Assembly (NCBI RefSeq): GCF_027580225.2
Contig: NC_073341.2
Coordinates: 14,878,501 to 14,942,500 of the forward strand
Reading direction: 5' to 3'
DNA length: 64,000 bases
Source of the DNA: Misgurnus anguillicaudatus
Lineage: Eukaryota > Chordata > Actinopteri > Cypriniformes > Cobitidae
In this document: positions 1-11,515 of the stretch, piece by piece
Numbering within the stretch: position 1 is the first letter of the stretch
Layout of the letters: every line of letters starts with the position of its first letter
Notes under the pieces: generated by a model
Told to the model about the DNA's origin: nothing
What the model saw: the letters and a program-made list of their open reading frames with translations, nothing else
The model's database searches: none
Position numbers and translations under genes: made by a program

Positions 1-849
1 TGTGAAATTAAATACGCACGACAGTAACAGCTTACACTTTCAAACAGACTTAGCCAGCGATTTCGAAAGAACCCGGCCTCCTAAAACAATCAATGAAATC
101 AATGTATTGTATCCGATTAGTTACAGTCAAACATGACACTCAATATTTACCCAACACGCTCTGTACACATTGTAATTGATAACCATTACAAGTCCTAAAA
201 ATGATTTCGTGTCTGTGCGTTATGGGCTGATTAACCAACAATTTGTTTATTCCCGCATACAGCAATCCTTTCTGTCAGATGAAAATGCTCGTTGTTGGAT
301 CACTGGATGTTTAATGGAGGCCATTTTTTAAATAAAAAAAAATATTCTGCTTTATGATGATGTAGTTTATTTTAATCAAAAATGGATAACGATAAATAGT
401 GTTTACAAAAAGAGCGGATACAGATTTGTGACAGTGCGATTACCTCATTAGCATTACAACGTGCACCCCGGGCTACAAAAACTCAAAGTCTCCATGATTT
501 CAACTTTTAAACCTTTAATCTTTTCTCCACAGACAAAAAACTCATAAAAGCAAAAGGCAGGGCACATATTTAGGTTTCAAGCTAACCATGGTCCAGTAAT
601 TAGCATGTGCAGGCACTGCGTTGGTTAGCAGTCCTCGTGCTGTGGAGTTGATGAACTGTGCTAGAGATAAAACCCCGGAGCCACACACAAATAAATCTGT
701 CATTTCACACGTTATCATATTCATGAGAGTGTGAGTCTGGGCGTGTATCTACGCGCGTATGTGTGTGTGTGTGTGCGCGCGCTACATTACAGATGTTGCA
801 ATAGGCCTACTTGAGTGTCTTAAATGCGATAGCTATTTGGGAAGCGATT
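1..849. other. Intergenic, no gene seen
   Basis: AT-rich sequence with no exon I can recognise. A short TG run lies near 756-776. Short open frames here show no family motif and are interrupted. Confidence 0.5.
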
Positions 850-1450
850 GCTTTTGAGACTAGAAGTTTTCGGGTGTTTTTTCCCCCGGGAGTGAGTCTA
901 CATGCTGCTAGTGTTTTCGCCGTTCGGGCGAAAATGAGCGAAGAGCTAACGATGTTTGTCGTGCGACTCTGAGCCGCCTGTTTGTTTATGCTAGGCCAGT
1001 TCTGCCCAGTGCTGCCTGTAAATAATTACCCACCCTAATTATGGCCTGGAGATAGTGAGCGCGCTAAATGCTTTTCTGATGAGTACTGCCCTGGGTAAGC
1101 AGGTGCTGGGTGGCCCTCCTAGGGACTCAGATTTAAGAGGGAGCCTCGGGTCCCACGGGCGAATGGCTTGCGTCGCATACCCCCCGAAGAATAATGCGTT
1201 TTACACAGGGGGCGTCGGATTTCAGCATAGGGGGCGTTACGTCGCGCGCATGGCTCGCCCCTAGTGTGAGATTCATTACTGTGGCCTTAAGATCGCCCTG
1301 TTTTTAAAGACCTTTGTCATTAAGACTATGAATCAAAATAAAGCGTTGAAATTCACCGGATGTGATCCTCGTGTCGATAAGACCCAACGTCGGTACGCCC
1401 CCCTGAGTTATTTTCGCAATTAGCCCTGGGCCTGATTAAACATGCTTTAT
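850..1450. promoter_or_regulatory. CpG-containing low-repeat stretch, possible regulatory DNA
   Basis: This block is clearly richer in G+C and in CG dinucleotides than its AT-rich surroundings, and I see no inverted repeats or SINE boxes in it. It contains a paired homeodomain-type core (TAATTA and ATAATT-like sites around 1022-1042) next to GC-rich sequence. A noncoding exon, a promoter of a gene to the left, or a conserved noncoding element are all possible. No coding frame with a known domain is visible, so the call rests on base composition only. Confidence 0.25.
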
Positions 1451-2877
1451 GTATTCGACACGCTGAATGTATCAAAAGTTTATCCCAGAAATGGTACCAT
1501 GCAAAATCCAAAAATGCGTTTCACACACGCTCAACTCTCTCTCTCTCTCTCTTTGTGGTGCGTTGGACAGGGCTGCAGCTTGCGCGTGCCATCATGAGTA
1601 CTGTGTGTGTCTTGTAGCATGTCGCATGAAACTTTTACCCCCCACGGACGCGCTCAGTCTGTCTCCCAAACTTGCGCAGACTTGTATTATGTCAGCTCGC
1701 GCTTTGCCACCCCATTTGCTGTAGCTGTACTGCTGTGCGCGCAGACAGACTTATCAATCAAACGCGGCTTGATGGATTCTTCAGAACGATGGAACAATCG
1801 CTTCAGAAGAGCTGCAGAGTCTCGGAGCGCTTTTTTCTTTGACATAAGGGTATGCAAAGAGTGTAAATGGATGAACGGTTGATTGATTCTCGCCAGCGAT
1901 GTTGTTGACAGCAGGAAATGTGTTTTGCATTGACTGTGTTTGCATGGGAATTTGCACGGGGCATGAGTTATCGAGCAGGAGTTTGGACCTTAGGCGATTC
2001 TACATAATGATGGCAGGTCGGAGGATCTGAAATTCACTGCTTAACAGCCGTTACCTGTGGAGGGCTTACGGACGGGAGAGAGAGAAACAGAGGGAAAAAG
2101 AGAGAGAGAGAGAGAGTACAACGGCAACAACAAGACATTAAATATTTAGAAACAGTTCAAGAGGTTATAAAGAAGAATACATTTTCATCTTGAGAGCACT
2201 TTAGATCTACATGAATCAAATCTTTCCTAGTTAATGATAACATCAAGACTAAAAGTTTTAAATTCATGGGGTAAATATTTGGGGACATCTACTTCCTTGG
2301 GCCCACAGGGGTAAACTACGGCCACCGATAACGTTTCCGGTGCCATCTCCACCCTCCCGCTCCCGTCACCCTGTGCATTTGTTGCTGTGTGTGTTTGTTG
2401 GTACTAAGAGGGGTGTTAAGACAGTAGATACTGTCAGCGCTCTCATCAGGGTATCTGTGGTGAAAAACGACCCTGTCCTAAAAATGGTAATAACGCAAGG
2501 GCTGCACACAGCTTTCTTTGTCAGTTTTACTTTTTTACGCACTCCCTGCGTTCATGCCAAACTCATCATTTGTCTGTGTCTTTCTGTGTTTCTGTGGAGT
2601 GACCCTTCAAGGACATCAAACAAAATAAATAATTTAATTCGTTTCTTTTTTTAGGTGTGGACTGTGACTTCTATTGTAATGTTCACCACATCAAAGAATA
2701 AACTGTAGTTTTATAATACAGTTTTTACCGTGTTTGAACACTATTCAATTCTGAAGAACTAAAAGGAATTTGTTCACCTTTGTGATGCAGGTACATTTGG
2801 TGTCCAAAGTCATACTTTTTTTTCTTTTTTTGCAAATGGTTATATATTTTATAGTACTCATTGCCATTGCTCCAGAC
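1451..2877. other. Intergenic; short CT and AG runs
   Basis: No gene recognised. There is a short CT run near 1530-1551 and a purine AG tract near 2078-2116. Open frames here (for example 1467-1882) match no family I know and have low-complexity content. Confidence 0.45.
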
Positions 2878-3285
2878 TGATCTCACAGAAAGCTGTGTTA
2901 TAGTCACGCAAAATTGTATACATTTATTCGTGTCCATGGCACGAAATTCAGCTTTTTTTCGTGCCTTGATTACGAATGTCTTTTTCGTGACACTCGCACG
3001 AATTTCTATAAAAAGTTTTTCGACTTTCTTTTTCATTTCATTTTATGTATTGTTTCTGATGGTTTTTTCCAATTTTTTCAACATTGTCGCTTGGTGTTGG
3101 GGTTAGAATCACTTTCTGTTACATTTTTAGACATCCAAACCCCAACTCCAAGCAACAATGATTTAAAAATAGATAAAAATGAGAAAACAATACATGAAAT
3201 GACACGAAAAAGACATTTCGTGTCATGGACATAAATAAATGTATCAAATTTTGTGTGACTATAACACAACTTTCCGTGAGATCAT
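2878..3285. mobile_element. Fold-back MITE, about 410 bp
   Basis: The left arm (from 2878, reading CTCACAGAAAGCTGTGTTAT and on through a TATACATTTATTCGTG block) is the approximate reverse complement of the right arm that ends near 3285. The whole unit can fold on itself. Short open frames on both strands are by-products of the palindrome. No transposase is present. Confidence 0.75.
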
Positions 3286-3340
3286 GTTGCATTGCTCACA
3301 AGATATTACAGGCCATAATAATATGTTTATAAGTGTCTTA

Positions 3341-3730
3341 TATAGACGGTTTCATCAAATGCACACGCTTTGTCACGGTTACGTGTCTGGACTGAATCTA
3401 ACCTCAGGAACAAATACCTCGTCGAAAATACCAAATTTTTAGGTTTTCTTAAGCGAGGGAAGACGGCGATCATGGATCACCGCTATGTGAAGAGAGGTTT
3501 GGCAGCCGATCTGTAGTTAATGCATTCACTTTACACAGTAACAGTAGTTCAGTGTAGTTTTTGATATGCTTTTGAACTAAGGGTAATCTACTAGTTGTTT
3601 ATTTTGCTTGGTATAAAAATAAACTACTCTAAAATGACTATGTTGTTATTGATTCTTTATGGAAGTTTACAGGAAGTTTATGTTTGTTTCACGAAAGCCA
3701 TTTGTTTATGTTGTTACTACTGAAACCGTT
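3341..3730. mobile_element. MITE family A, copy 1 (diverged)
   Basis: It begins TATAGACGGTTTCATC and ends with an inverted CTGAAACCGTT. Its interior (GTCGAAAATA, TTGTTGTTATT, GGAAGTTTA blocks) reappears in the same order at 4503-4797, so the two are copies of one family. Confidence 0.65.
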
Positions 3731-3838
3731 GATGAGTGAAAATCATGATTTTCTGTTACTGTCAAACTCTGTTACCAAGGTAGAGCAACAGTGTTGACAG
3801 TATGTAATAGAACTGCCATTCATACACGGAGAAACTAT

Positions 3839-3850
3839 TCTCTCTCTCTC

Positions 3851-3940
<90 letters not shown>
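3839..3940. repeat. (CT)n microsatellite, about 100 bp
   Basis: Nearly uninterrupted TC dinucleotides with two CC slips. The long Ser-Leu and Arg-Glu open frames across it are artefacts of the repeat. Confidence 0.95.
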
Positions 3941-3942
<2 letters not shown>

Positions 3943-4203
3943 TTTAACACAAACACACAAACAGTACATGACTGTCCGCACTGTTAATCTACCTTGACAG
4001 TCATATAATTGACACTGACTAATTCAGGGACTCATGGTTTTTAGATATAAGACATTTTTAATAGAAAATATTATATTGTTATGACTGTAACATTTTGGAT
4101 CCATGACAATGAGAGTCAAATTATTGAAATAATAAAAAATATAACCATCTGAAAAACAAAACAAAATTACTTTGGACAACAAATTATGCCTGCAATTATG
4201 TAA

Positions 4204-4330
4204 TAACCTGTATGCATTTGGTAGATGCTTTCATCCAAACAGACTTACTGATCATGAATTCAAGGTGTTTAGTTTTATTGGTTACTTTTTTGTCCTGGTT
4301 CTCAAAGGAGCACCTGGAGATGCTGCTTGG
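4204..4330 (-). mobile_element. tRNA-SINE tail fragment, minus orientation
   Basis: Reverse complement of the common tail seen at 6823-6879 and 20600-20640 (TTTGGATAAAAGCGTCTGCC type): here GCATTTGGTAGATGCTTTCA followed by a diverged body. The 5' tRNA-like head is not convincing, so this is probably truncated. Confidence 0.55.
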
Positions 4331-4502
4331 TACTCACACTATTCATAGCGCCGACATCCTACATGCTGTCATCATCATTAATCTCATGATGACTACTCTC
4401 TTCGCCATATCACTTTGGTTTAAACATGGTAGACGATGATGTATATAAAGTTAAATATGCCTGGTTATTGTTTTAACACATGTTACCTTTATAAATGTCT
4501 CA

Positions 4503-4797
4503 TATAGACGGTTTCATCGGACGCACGTGATACACGTCTGGATCCGAACCTTACTTCCGGTTTTGTTTTTTTAATGGTCTGACTAGTTGCTAAACTGATC
4601 TCTTGAACAAATGCCTCGTCGAAAATAACAAATGTTTTGGTTTCCTAGGTAATCTATGTGTTGGTTTTTTGCTTGTTATGTAAATAAACTACGTTTAAAG
4701 AACTTTGTTGTTATTTATTCTTAGAGGAGTTTACCGGAAGTTACGTGCGGACCACGACAGCCGCTTGTTTATGTTATTACTGCTGAAACCGTCTATA
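4503..4797. mobile_element. MITE family A, copy 2
   Basis: Terminal inverted repeats TATAGACGGTTTCA at the left and TGAAACCGTCTATA at the right are exact reverse complements. The interior matches the element at 3341-3730. No coding capacity. Confidence 0.75.
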
Positions 4798-5774
4798 CAC
4801 ATATACATTTCAAATATTGTTAAAAACAAGTACATGGTCAAAAAAAATGTGATTATGAGCAACAGCACAAATAAATACAACAGAACAAACATGCAAATAA
4901 AATAAACAGTGCTGTTCATGTTTTCAGGTTGGTCTTTAGTTTTCAGGTAGAGTACAGAAACTAAATAAAGTAATCGGATAATACTGCATAGCCTTTACTG
5001 TGTATATTGGATTAATTCTTATTAAAAGTTACAAAAGTTCTTTAGTCAAGACAAGGAAATTATGACTTTCTTTGTCTGGGGTTTGATTAATATTAAAAAC
5101 AGCATCAGGTTTATACTCTAAAAATAGGTGTAGTGTCAGTTTAAATGCATGGATCCAATACATTGTTACACACGCATTTTTTCCCAACTGCTTGTATTTA
5201 TTTAATGTGTAAAAGACTTTTACTAATATAATCACAGCATTTCGAGATGATTTAGTTTTAAAATGTCCGCTCAAGTGCAAGAAAACAAACTTATTTGGCA
5301 TTTGCGCGCAGCCTGTCAGTTACTACTGAAACCTTGAGATGTGGATCGTGCTCGCGCTTGAGGTGCGCGCAAACAACATTTATCAGAGTAAAGAGATCGC
5401 GTGAAATCTGTTTACACACATTAATGTTAACACGTTTGTAATAATTATCTTACCAATGACGCACGGAGCAATCCCTAAAATTCCAGCAGTACGCAAAAGC
5501 GCCTTTTAGAGCAGTGTCTGGTGCGCATTTTTTTATTTTAATCGCGCATGCGCACCAGTTATGTGCACCCCTGTTTATATGCATTTTCCTAATGCACTGC
5601 TAATGCAATGCACTACCAACTGCACTCTTAAAAATAAATGTGCTTAAGCGAAACCGAAACATTTTTGGTTCCTCAAAGGACCTTTTGTGAAAGTGTTAAA
5701 GGTTGTTTAAGGTTTTTTATGAAACCATTCAGACCAAAATGATTCTTTTATGGCATCGTGAAGCACATTTTTTG
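4798..5774. other. Intergenic, no gene seen
   Basis: AT-rich sequence with short unrelated open frames on both strands. A stretch near 5640-5770 carries the AAAGGACC / GAACC-type short repeats common in fish DNA. Nothing else is supported. Confidence 0.45.
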
Positions 5775-6607
5775 TTACAGTTTTTCTGAATTGCTAAACC
5801 ACATTTTTTGAAACCATTACTTATTTTCTCAAAACCTTAAATCCAAATTGTCAAACTAAATTCACCGAACCCGTGACTCTTCTAGCAAAATCAAACAATT
5901 CCTTCAAAACCATTTCACCTGTACTCAAATTCAAACTAAACTTTCAAATCATACACACATAAGTCTAGAATATAAAAGAGACAGCATCCATTAGACACTA
6001 CCTTAAAAATGAAAAACACAACATCCTGGACATCTGCTTACAGAAAAATACATGTTTATTATATATAACAACATACTTTACAAATACAGTTAACAATCTG
6101 TATTACTGTAATTACAAGTTTAGTTCAGTGAATATAGTGAATACGGTAACACTTTATTTTACGGTGTCTTTGTGCTACATGTAATTATTATAGTAATAAC
6201 AGTTAATTATGCATAATACATGTAACTACCCCTAAACCAAACTCTAATCCTAACCCTTTTGTCAATTGCATCATCTCTGGTTTCCTGTTCTTCCTCATAC
6301 TCTTCATCTGCCTCTCAGATTTTTTCCAATCCACACAATTGGTTAAAAAAATACCATTAGAAAAAAGTAGAATTTTGAGTTGTTGTGTTTGCTTGATGAC
6401 AACTGTGTTGTAGTTGTGTTCAACTTTTGACTGCCTGTGTTTAGCATTTATAAAGCAAGTGCATTGCAGTGTAAAATGTGTGTTTTAGTGAGTTTGTGTT
6501 TAGAGTTTTGCAAAAAAGACTGCATGATTTGACAAATGGGTTTAGGCCACTATGAATCTGGTTTAGAGATTGGGATTTAGTGTTTTAGCAATTCAGAAAA
6601 ACTGTAA
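5775..6607. mobile_element. MITE with TTACAG termini, about 830 bp
   Basis: The left end TTACAGTTTTTCTGAATTGC is matched by its reverse complement GCAATTCAGAAAAACTGTAA at the right end. No transposase frame is visible between them. The element contains a short CCTAAC-like stretch near 6237-6260. Confidence 0.8.
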
Positions 6608-6733
6608 AAGGGAAATCGATCAAAATGTTTAGGTAGCAATGTAAACATACTTTAGCCACCTGGATTTTTAAAGTATTAGAAACTATAAAATTGTTGTGAA
6701 GTAACTTTGCTTTTCTTCTAAGACTAGAATAGA

Positions 6734-6879
6734 TTTGAGCTCAATGGGTAGAGCATTGCTTTAGCAGTGCAAAAGGTCATAGGTTTAATCCACAGGGGAC
6801 ACACATGATCAAATGTATACCTCTAAGTCACTTTAGATAAAAGCATCTGCCAAATGCATAAATGTACAATGTAAATGTA
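6734..6879 (+). mobile_element. tRNA-derived SINE
   Basis: An A-box-like TGAGCTCAATGGGTAG and a diverged B-box AGGTTTAATCC sit about 35 bases apart. They are followed by the typical cyprinid SINE tail (CACTTTAGATAAAAGCATCT). The B box and fold have decayed, so it is a SINE and not a working tRNA gene. Confidence 0.85.
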
Positions 6880-9675
6880 GAATACTTTTAAAATATCTTT
6901 TTTTTAAAACTGAACATTGATTAAACATTAAATGATTTTTAAAAAGGCAATGGTAAATTAAAGAATAAAAAATGCTTTTGCATCTTGAGTAAGACTATGC
7001 AAGTATATTTTTAATAAAGAAGTGACATAACAAGCCTTCATTATGATTACGTGAACATAAACAAGATTTGAAATAATTTCGTTTTAAGTGCATTTCAAAC
7101 AAAGTTACTTAAAACTTTGAATGGATGTGGTACACCCGTAAACACATAAAACGAGTTTTTCTGCTACACACGGGCAAAAACAATCAAATTTTGTTTTTTG
7201 ATCATTTCAAAAGTCATAAAAACGCGATAAACACTAAAGTAAAAAAAGCAAACATGACTGCATGTATGATTAGCCTCTCCTTCAAACACGAAATAATCGT
7301 TGTAGACACTTTTTCACTTCTATTCAAAACACACACGGGGGTCCCATTACGTCGCTCTAAAGCTTCAAAAAGTGTTTCAAAGCAACCATGAAGACGAGAA
7401 GAAATCCATTCTCCAGAGACAAACAAAACCATTAATTAAAACAAGCTCTCAAACATCAATCTCTCCGCCTGTCACAAAATTATCATAATCTGGGAATGTT
7501 AAGAGTCTGTAGAGTAAACAGTTAATTTAGGGGAGTATTAATCAAAAAGTCTGCCTTTCTGTACCCCCTCTGTGTTTGTGGCACTTGTACTTTTTCATCA
7601 GATGCACTTTGTACACTTTGCACAGAGAGGGGGTGACTTTTAATGCACTTCTTCACGTGTGCACTTGAACCACGACATGATTTTCCTGAAAAAAAAAATC
7701 AATTTTTACCTTGAATGCTTAAACGTAATGGGTACATTTTTCGAAACAGAATGTATGCCATTACTATTTACCACCCGTAAAGTTATAATGCAAAAACAAA
7801 AGGATTTACACAGTTTTACAAGTATCGTACTCCTGTTGAGAAAATGGTTTTCATAAAGACATGTGCTTACTGTAAGCGAATTCACTTAAGGAAATTATAA
7901 TATTTTGTATACAAACTCACGTTCAGAACTATGGTGCTAGAAACGTTGAGCTCTGGTGCTCACACGGGGAGTCAGGTTCAAGTCTGGCACGCGACACATC
8001 TCATCCACACTAAATAACTACTTTCAATAGGTGTCACTGGGGTGGTACCTTTCAAAAAGTACACCTGAAGAGGTTAATAGTTTAAGTGACAGCTTAGGAT
8101 CATTTTTTGACCATTTCCAGTTTTAGTCAAAACTTTATCAGATCTGCTGAGGACAATGGCCTGTCTGTTATCAACACAATTAGTTATCAGCATCTGAGTG
8201 CTCAAGCAACTGTGTTATTACCGCAGTACGTAGAGAGCAGGGCAGACCAGAACAGATGGTAAGAGAGTATCATAGCAGTTGAAGGTTTATTCACAGGTGT
8301 ATGTGTCTGAGTCAATGTTTGTGCGTATGTGTGAGGTAAAGTAAGAGAGAAAAAGTGAAACGCTCGAGAGACGGGGGGCACCGCTGTTGTAATAATGTTC
8401 GGGTGGGTGTATAATGCGAGTATACAAGCTGTTAATCTCTCCCGTGTAGATGTGTTTAAATGCGTTTATGCTTCATTAAGCATGCATTACCTGCTTCATT
8501 ACTGCTGTGTTTCAGCCACTGCCGATGAGACTTACACATGTGTGTGTGTGTGGGTGTGTGTGTGTGTGTGGGTGTGTGTAAGTTCATCACTTTGACCCAT
8601 GGACAGACATATCAAGTCTTCTTTTACGTTTAAAGGTTGTCCATATTGTAATGGCTTTCCCTCAAGGACTTTCTTCTACTGTGAAACACGTAAGGTGAAG
8701 TTCAGAAGACTCGAATAATGGAAAGTGAAGTGTTTGAGCCCCAAAGGGACACAATGAAGTGTCTTAAAAGTGATGTGCAACTTGCAATTATTCATAAGTC
8801 ATAAGGCTGACAATTAAGTTGTAAATCATTGAAAATCTTGACATGCGTTCGTAGCTCTCCTAGGCTTCTTAAATCAATTTGCTGAGTAAAAGATCTGGTC
8901 GCAGTGGTTGGTTCATGCAGAACCAGCACATGTCTTAGGGACAATTTTTTAATACTCCTTTTGAGTTCTTTTTGAAACTTGAAAGCTTCAAGCGCAGCAG
9001 AGTCTTCACAGATTCACTTTGATGCACTCCGAAGTAAGATGTGGTTTTGGGATGAGGGAATGTTTCCATGAAATTATTTCAGATGACAGAAAGTATTAAA
9101 ATTTTTGTTACACTGTTCTTTTAAAACCTTTAAAAACATACCTGTGAAGTATCTAAATTAAAATGAAAAAAGGCCAATAAAATAAATATGGATATGTGAC
9201 CCTGTACAACAAAACCATTCATAAGGGTCAATTTTTCTAAAAATTTTTAGTTTATCTGAAAGTTGAATAAATTAAGCTTTTCCACCGAGATACAATCTGG
9301 AATCTGAGTGTGCGAAAAAAACTTTTAAATTTATGTTGTCAATGATCTTTGCTTATTATCCTAATTATTTTTGCCATAAAAGAAAAATTAATAATTTTGA
9401 CCCAATATTGTTTGCTATTGCTACAAATATACCTGTGCTACTTTTGTGCAGTTTTGAGGTCCAGGGTGACATATGAGAAGGCTTAGGTAAGGATTTTGTC
9501 ATTTTGTGATTGGTCATCAGTGTTGCGTGTAACAAGTAATTAGTTATTGTAATTTAATTACTTTTTTCTTGAAAAAGTAAAGTAAGGGATTACTCTTATT
9601 TTTCCAGTAATTTAATTACAGTTACTTCGGATGTAATTGAAGAAAATAATGTGTATGGACTGTAGAGCAGCTATA
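6880..9675. other. Intergenic; MITE fragment and TG array
   Basis: No gene recognised. Bases 8030-8125 resemble the element at 18591-18815 (CACTGGGGTGGTACC and CATTTTTTGACC motifs). A TG-rich array lies at about 8538-8580. Confidence 0.5.
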
Positions 9676-9859
9676 ACACTGTAAAAAATTTCTATAGAAA
9701 TTACAGTATTACTGCGTATTACTGGCAACTAGCTGCTTTAAGTTATTTACTGGCAACAGTTTGTTCAAAGTTAAATGAACATGAAACATTTTCAGTCTTT
9801 ATCTTCTACAGTAAGTTACTGGCAACCAGCTCCATAAATACAGCAATTTTTTACGGTGT
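9676..9859. mobile_element. MITE, 184 bp
   Basis: Begins ACACTGTAAAAAATT and ends with the inverted AATTTTTTACGGTGT. The interior has two short GGCAAC-containing repeats and no coding capacity. Confidence 0.75.
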
Positions 9860-10024
9860 AATACAATAGTGAATTTAACATAAAAATTTAAAGTCTATGG
9901 TTAAAATGCATGTTTTTTATGTATTCTTCTCACTTTAAATATTTTGGTAAGTTAACAGGAATAATGGTAAAACTCTGTAGTTTAATATTACTATTGGTTG
10001 TTTTTAGTATTTGAAAAGCATATA

Positions 10025-10193
10025 TAAAAGGGATAGTTCACCCAAAAATAAAAATTCTGTCATCATTTACTCACCCTCATGTTGTTACAAACCTGTATAC
10101 ATGTCTTTGTTCTGATGAACACAAAGGAAGACATTTTGAGAAATGTTTGTAACCAAACATTTTTGGGTGAACTATCCCTTTAATGCCTGATTC
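10025..10193. mobile_element. MITE of the AAAGGGATAGTTCACCC family
   Basis: The left end AAAGGGATAGTTCACCCAAA pairs with the right end TTTGGGTGAACTATCCCTTT. Further copies lie at 25841-26142, 26567-26893, about 43797-44175, 54230-55960 (split) and 60785-61188. Confidence 0.9.
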
Positions 10194-10559
10194 ATTCTAC
10201 ACCCTTAATCCTACCCAATTCCTACCAATACTTAAACTTAACAACTACTTTACTAAGTATCAATAAGCAGTAATTAGGACTACATTGAGGCAAAAGAAGT
10301 TAATAGTGAGAATTGGACCTTAAAAAGTGGGACCAGAATAATTAATGTACTTCTATATTATTTATGCGAGCCATTTCAAGCCCATCATTGTATCATTTAC
10401 TAAACAGGATTTAGAAAGTAATTAGTAATATGTAATTAAATAAATTATGCGCTCCAAACATTTCAAATTTTGCCATTAATTCTAGGTATTTTCAGTATTA
10501 TTTTATGTAAGTTATATTTCAGCTGTTTGGGCTGAACTGGGATCCTTGATCATCAATAT

Positions 10560-10751
10560 GTAGTACTTAGTCTGACACATACACTGTAAAAAGTAAGTTT
10601 TTTTTATTCAACTTGTGTTTTTAAGTGAAAATACTTTAAGGGAAAATTTTGAAAAAAAAACATTTTTAGGTGTTACCAACTAAAGTAGCCTATTTTTTTA
10701 AGTTGATCTAACTTTTGACTTTTTACAATGTATGTGTCAGATAAGTAATAC
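10560..10751. mobile_element. MITE, about 190 bp
   Basis: The left arm contains TCTGACACATACACTGTAAA and the right arm its near-exact complement ending at 10751. It directly abuts the next element. Confidence 0.7.
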
Positions 10752-10755
10752 ATAT

Positions 10756-10997
10756 TGGGGTGGTTTCCCGGACAGGGTTTAGATTAATCCAGGACTAGGC
10801 CTTAGTTATTTTGGGATATTTAAGAAGTTTTTAGAAAACATACCTTCTAAAAAACTATACTGGTATGCATCTTGAGACAAAACAATGGCACTGATATATG
10901 TGTAAATATGTCAGTGCAAGGTGTTTTGAAATTAAAGTAGCTGAAAAATGCATTTTAGTCTGAGACTAGGATAAGCCCTGTCCGGGAAACCACCCCA
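10756..10997. mobile_element. MITE with TGGGGTGGTTTCCCGG termini
   Basis: Perfect terminal inverted repeats of at least 20 bases (left TGGGGTGGTTTCCCGGACAG, right its complement ending CCACCCCA). A diverged partial copy of the same family lies at about 31885-32060 inside pcsk5. Confidence 0.85.
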
Positions 10998-11365
10998 TTG
11001 ACTGTTAAGGATTTTAGTTCAGCTTGAATATAACTTAGTACATATAAAATACCAGGTCTTACCTTCTAATAATTTAGCAGACAGTCAGTGTAACAATTAC
11101 TTTATTTTGTGTTCAATTAATATTTACTAAAGTGTTGATTTATGTGTCAGTGATTCGTGTGTCTGCATTATCATTGTCTTAATACTCTGGTGGTTTGATT
11201 AAAAAGCTAAATTTTGTTTGATTTTTGACAGACCGAACAATCTATTGTCATCCATGTTATTATCAGCTTGAACTTGTTTCATTATAGCATAGCTTACCTT
11301 CGTGATCTAAAATGTTTTAAAATAAGACATGAGAGGGACTGATGAAGACAATATAACTAAAATAC

Positions 11366-11515
11366 AACTCCTATAGCTCTAGCATGGCAATAAATATGAC
11401 AATGTCATGGGTTTGATTCCCAGTGAATATAACGAACAAATATAAAGGCTAAATGTGTAAGTTATTTTTATTTTTTGTATAAAAAATGTCTGCCAAATGT
11501 ATAAAAGTTGAAATT
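11366..11515 (+). mobile_element. Degenerate tRNA-derived SINE
   Basis: A B-box-like GGGTTTGATTCCC and the tail GTCTGCCAAATGTATAAA match the SINE at 6734-6879 in order and spacing. The A box is weak. Confidence 0.7.

Noticed and set aside
3762..3997. Arg-Glu and Ser-Leu repeat proteins
   Set aside because: Translations of the CT microsatellite.
6237..6262. Interstitial telomere repeat
   Set aside because: Only a few imperfect CCTAAC-like units within a MITE; too short.
6734..6879. tRNA gene
   Set aside because: A- and B-box-like sequences are present, but the cloverleaf is decayed and the unit continues into a SINE tail shared with other copies.
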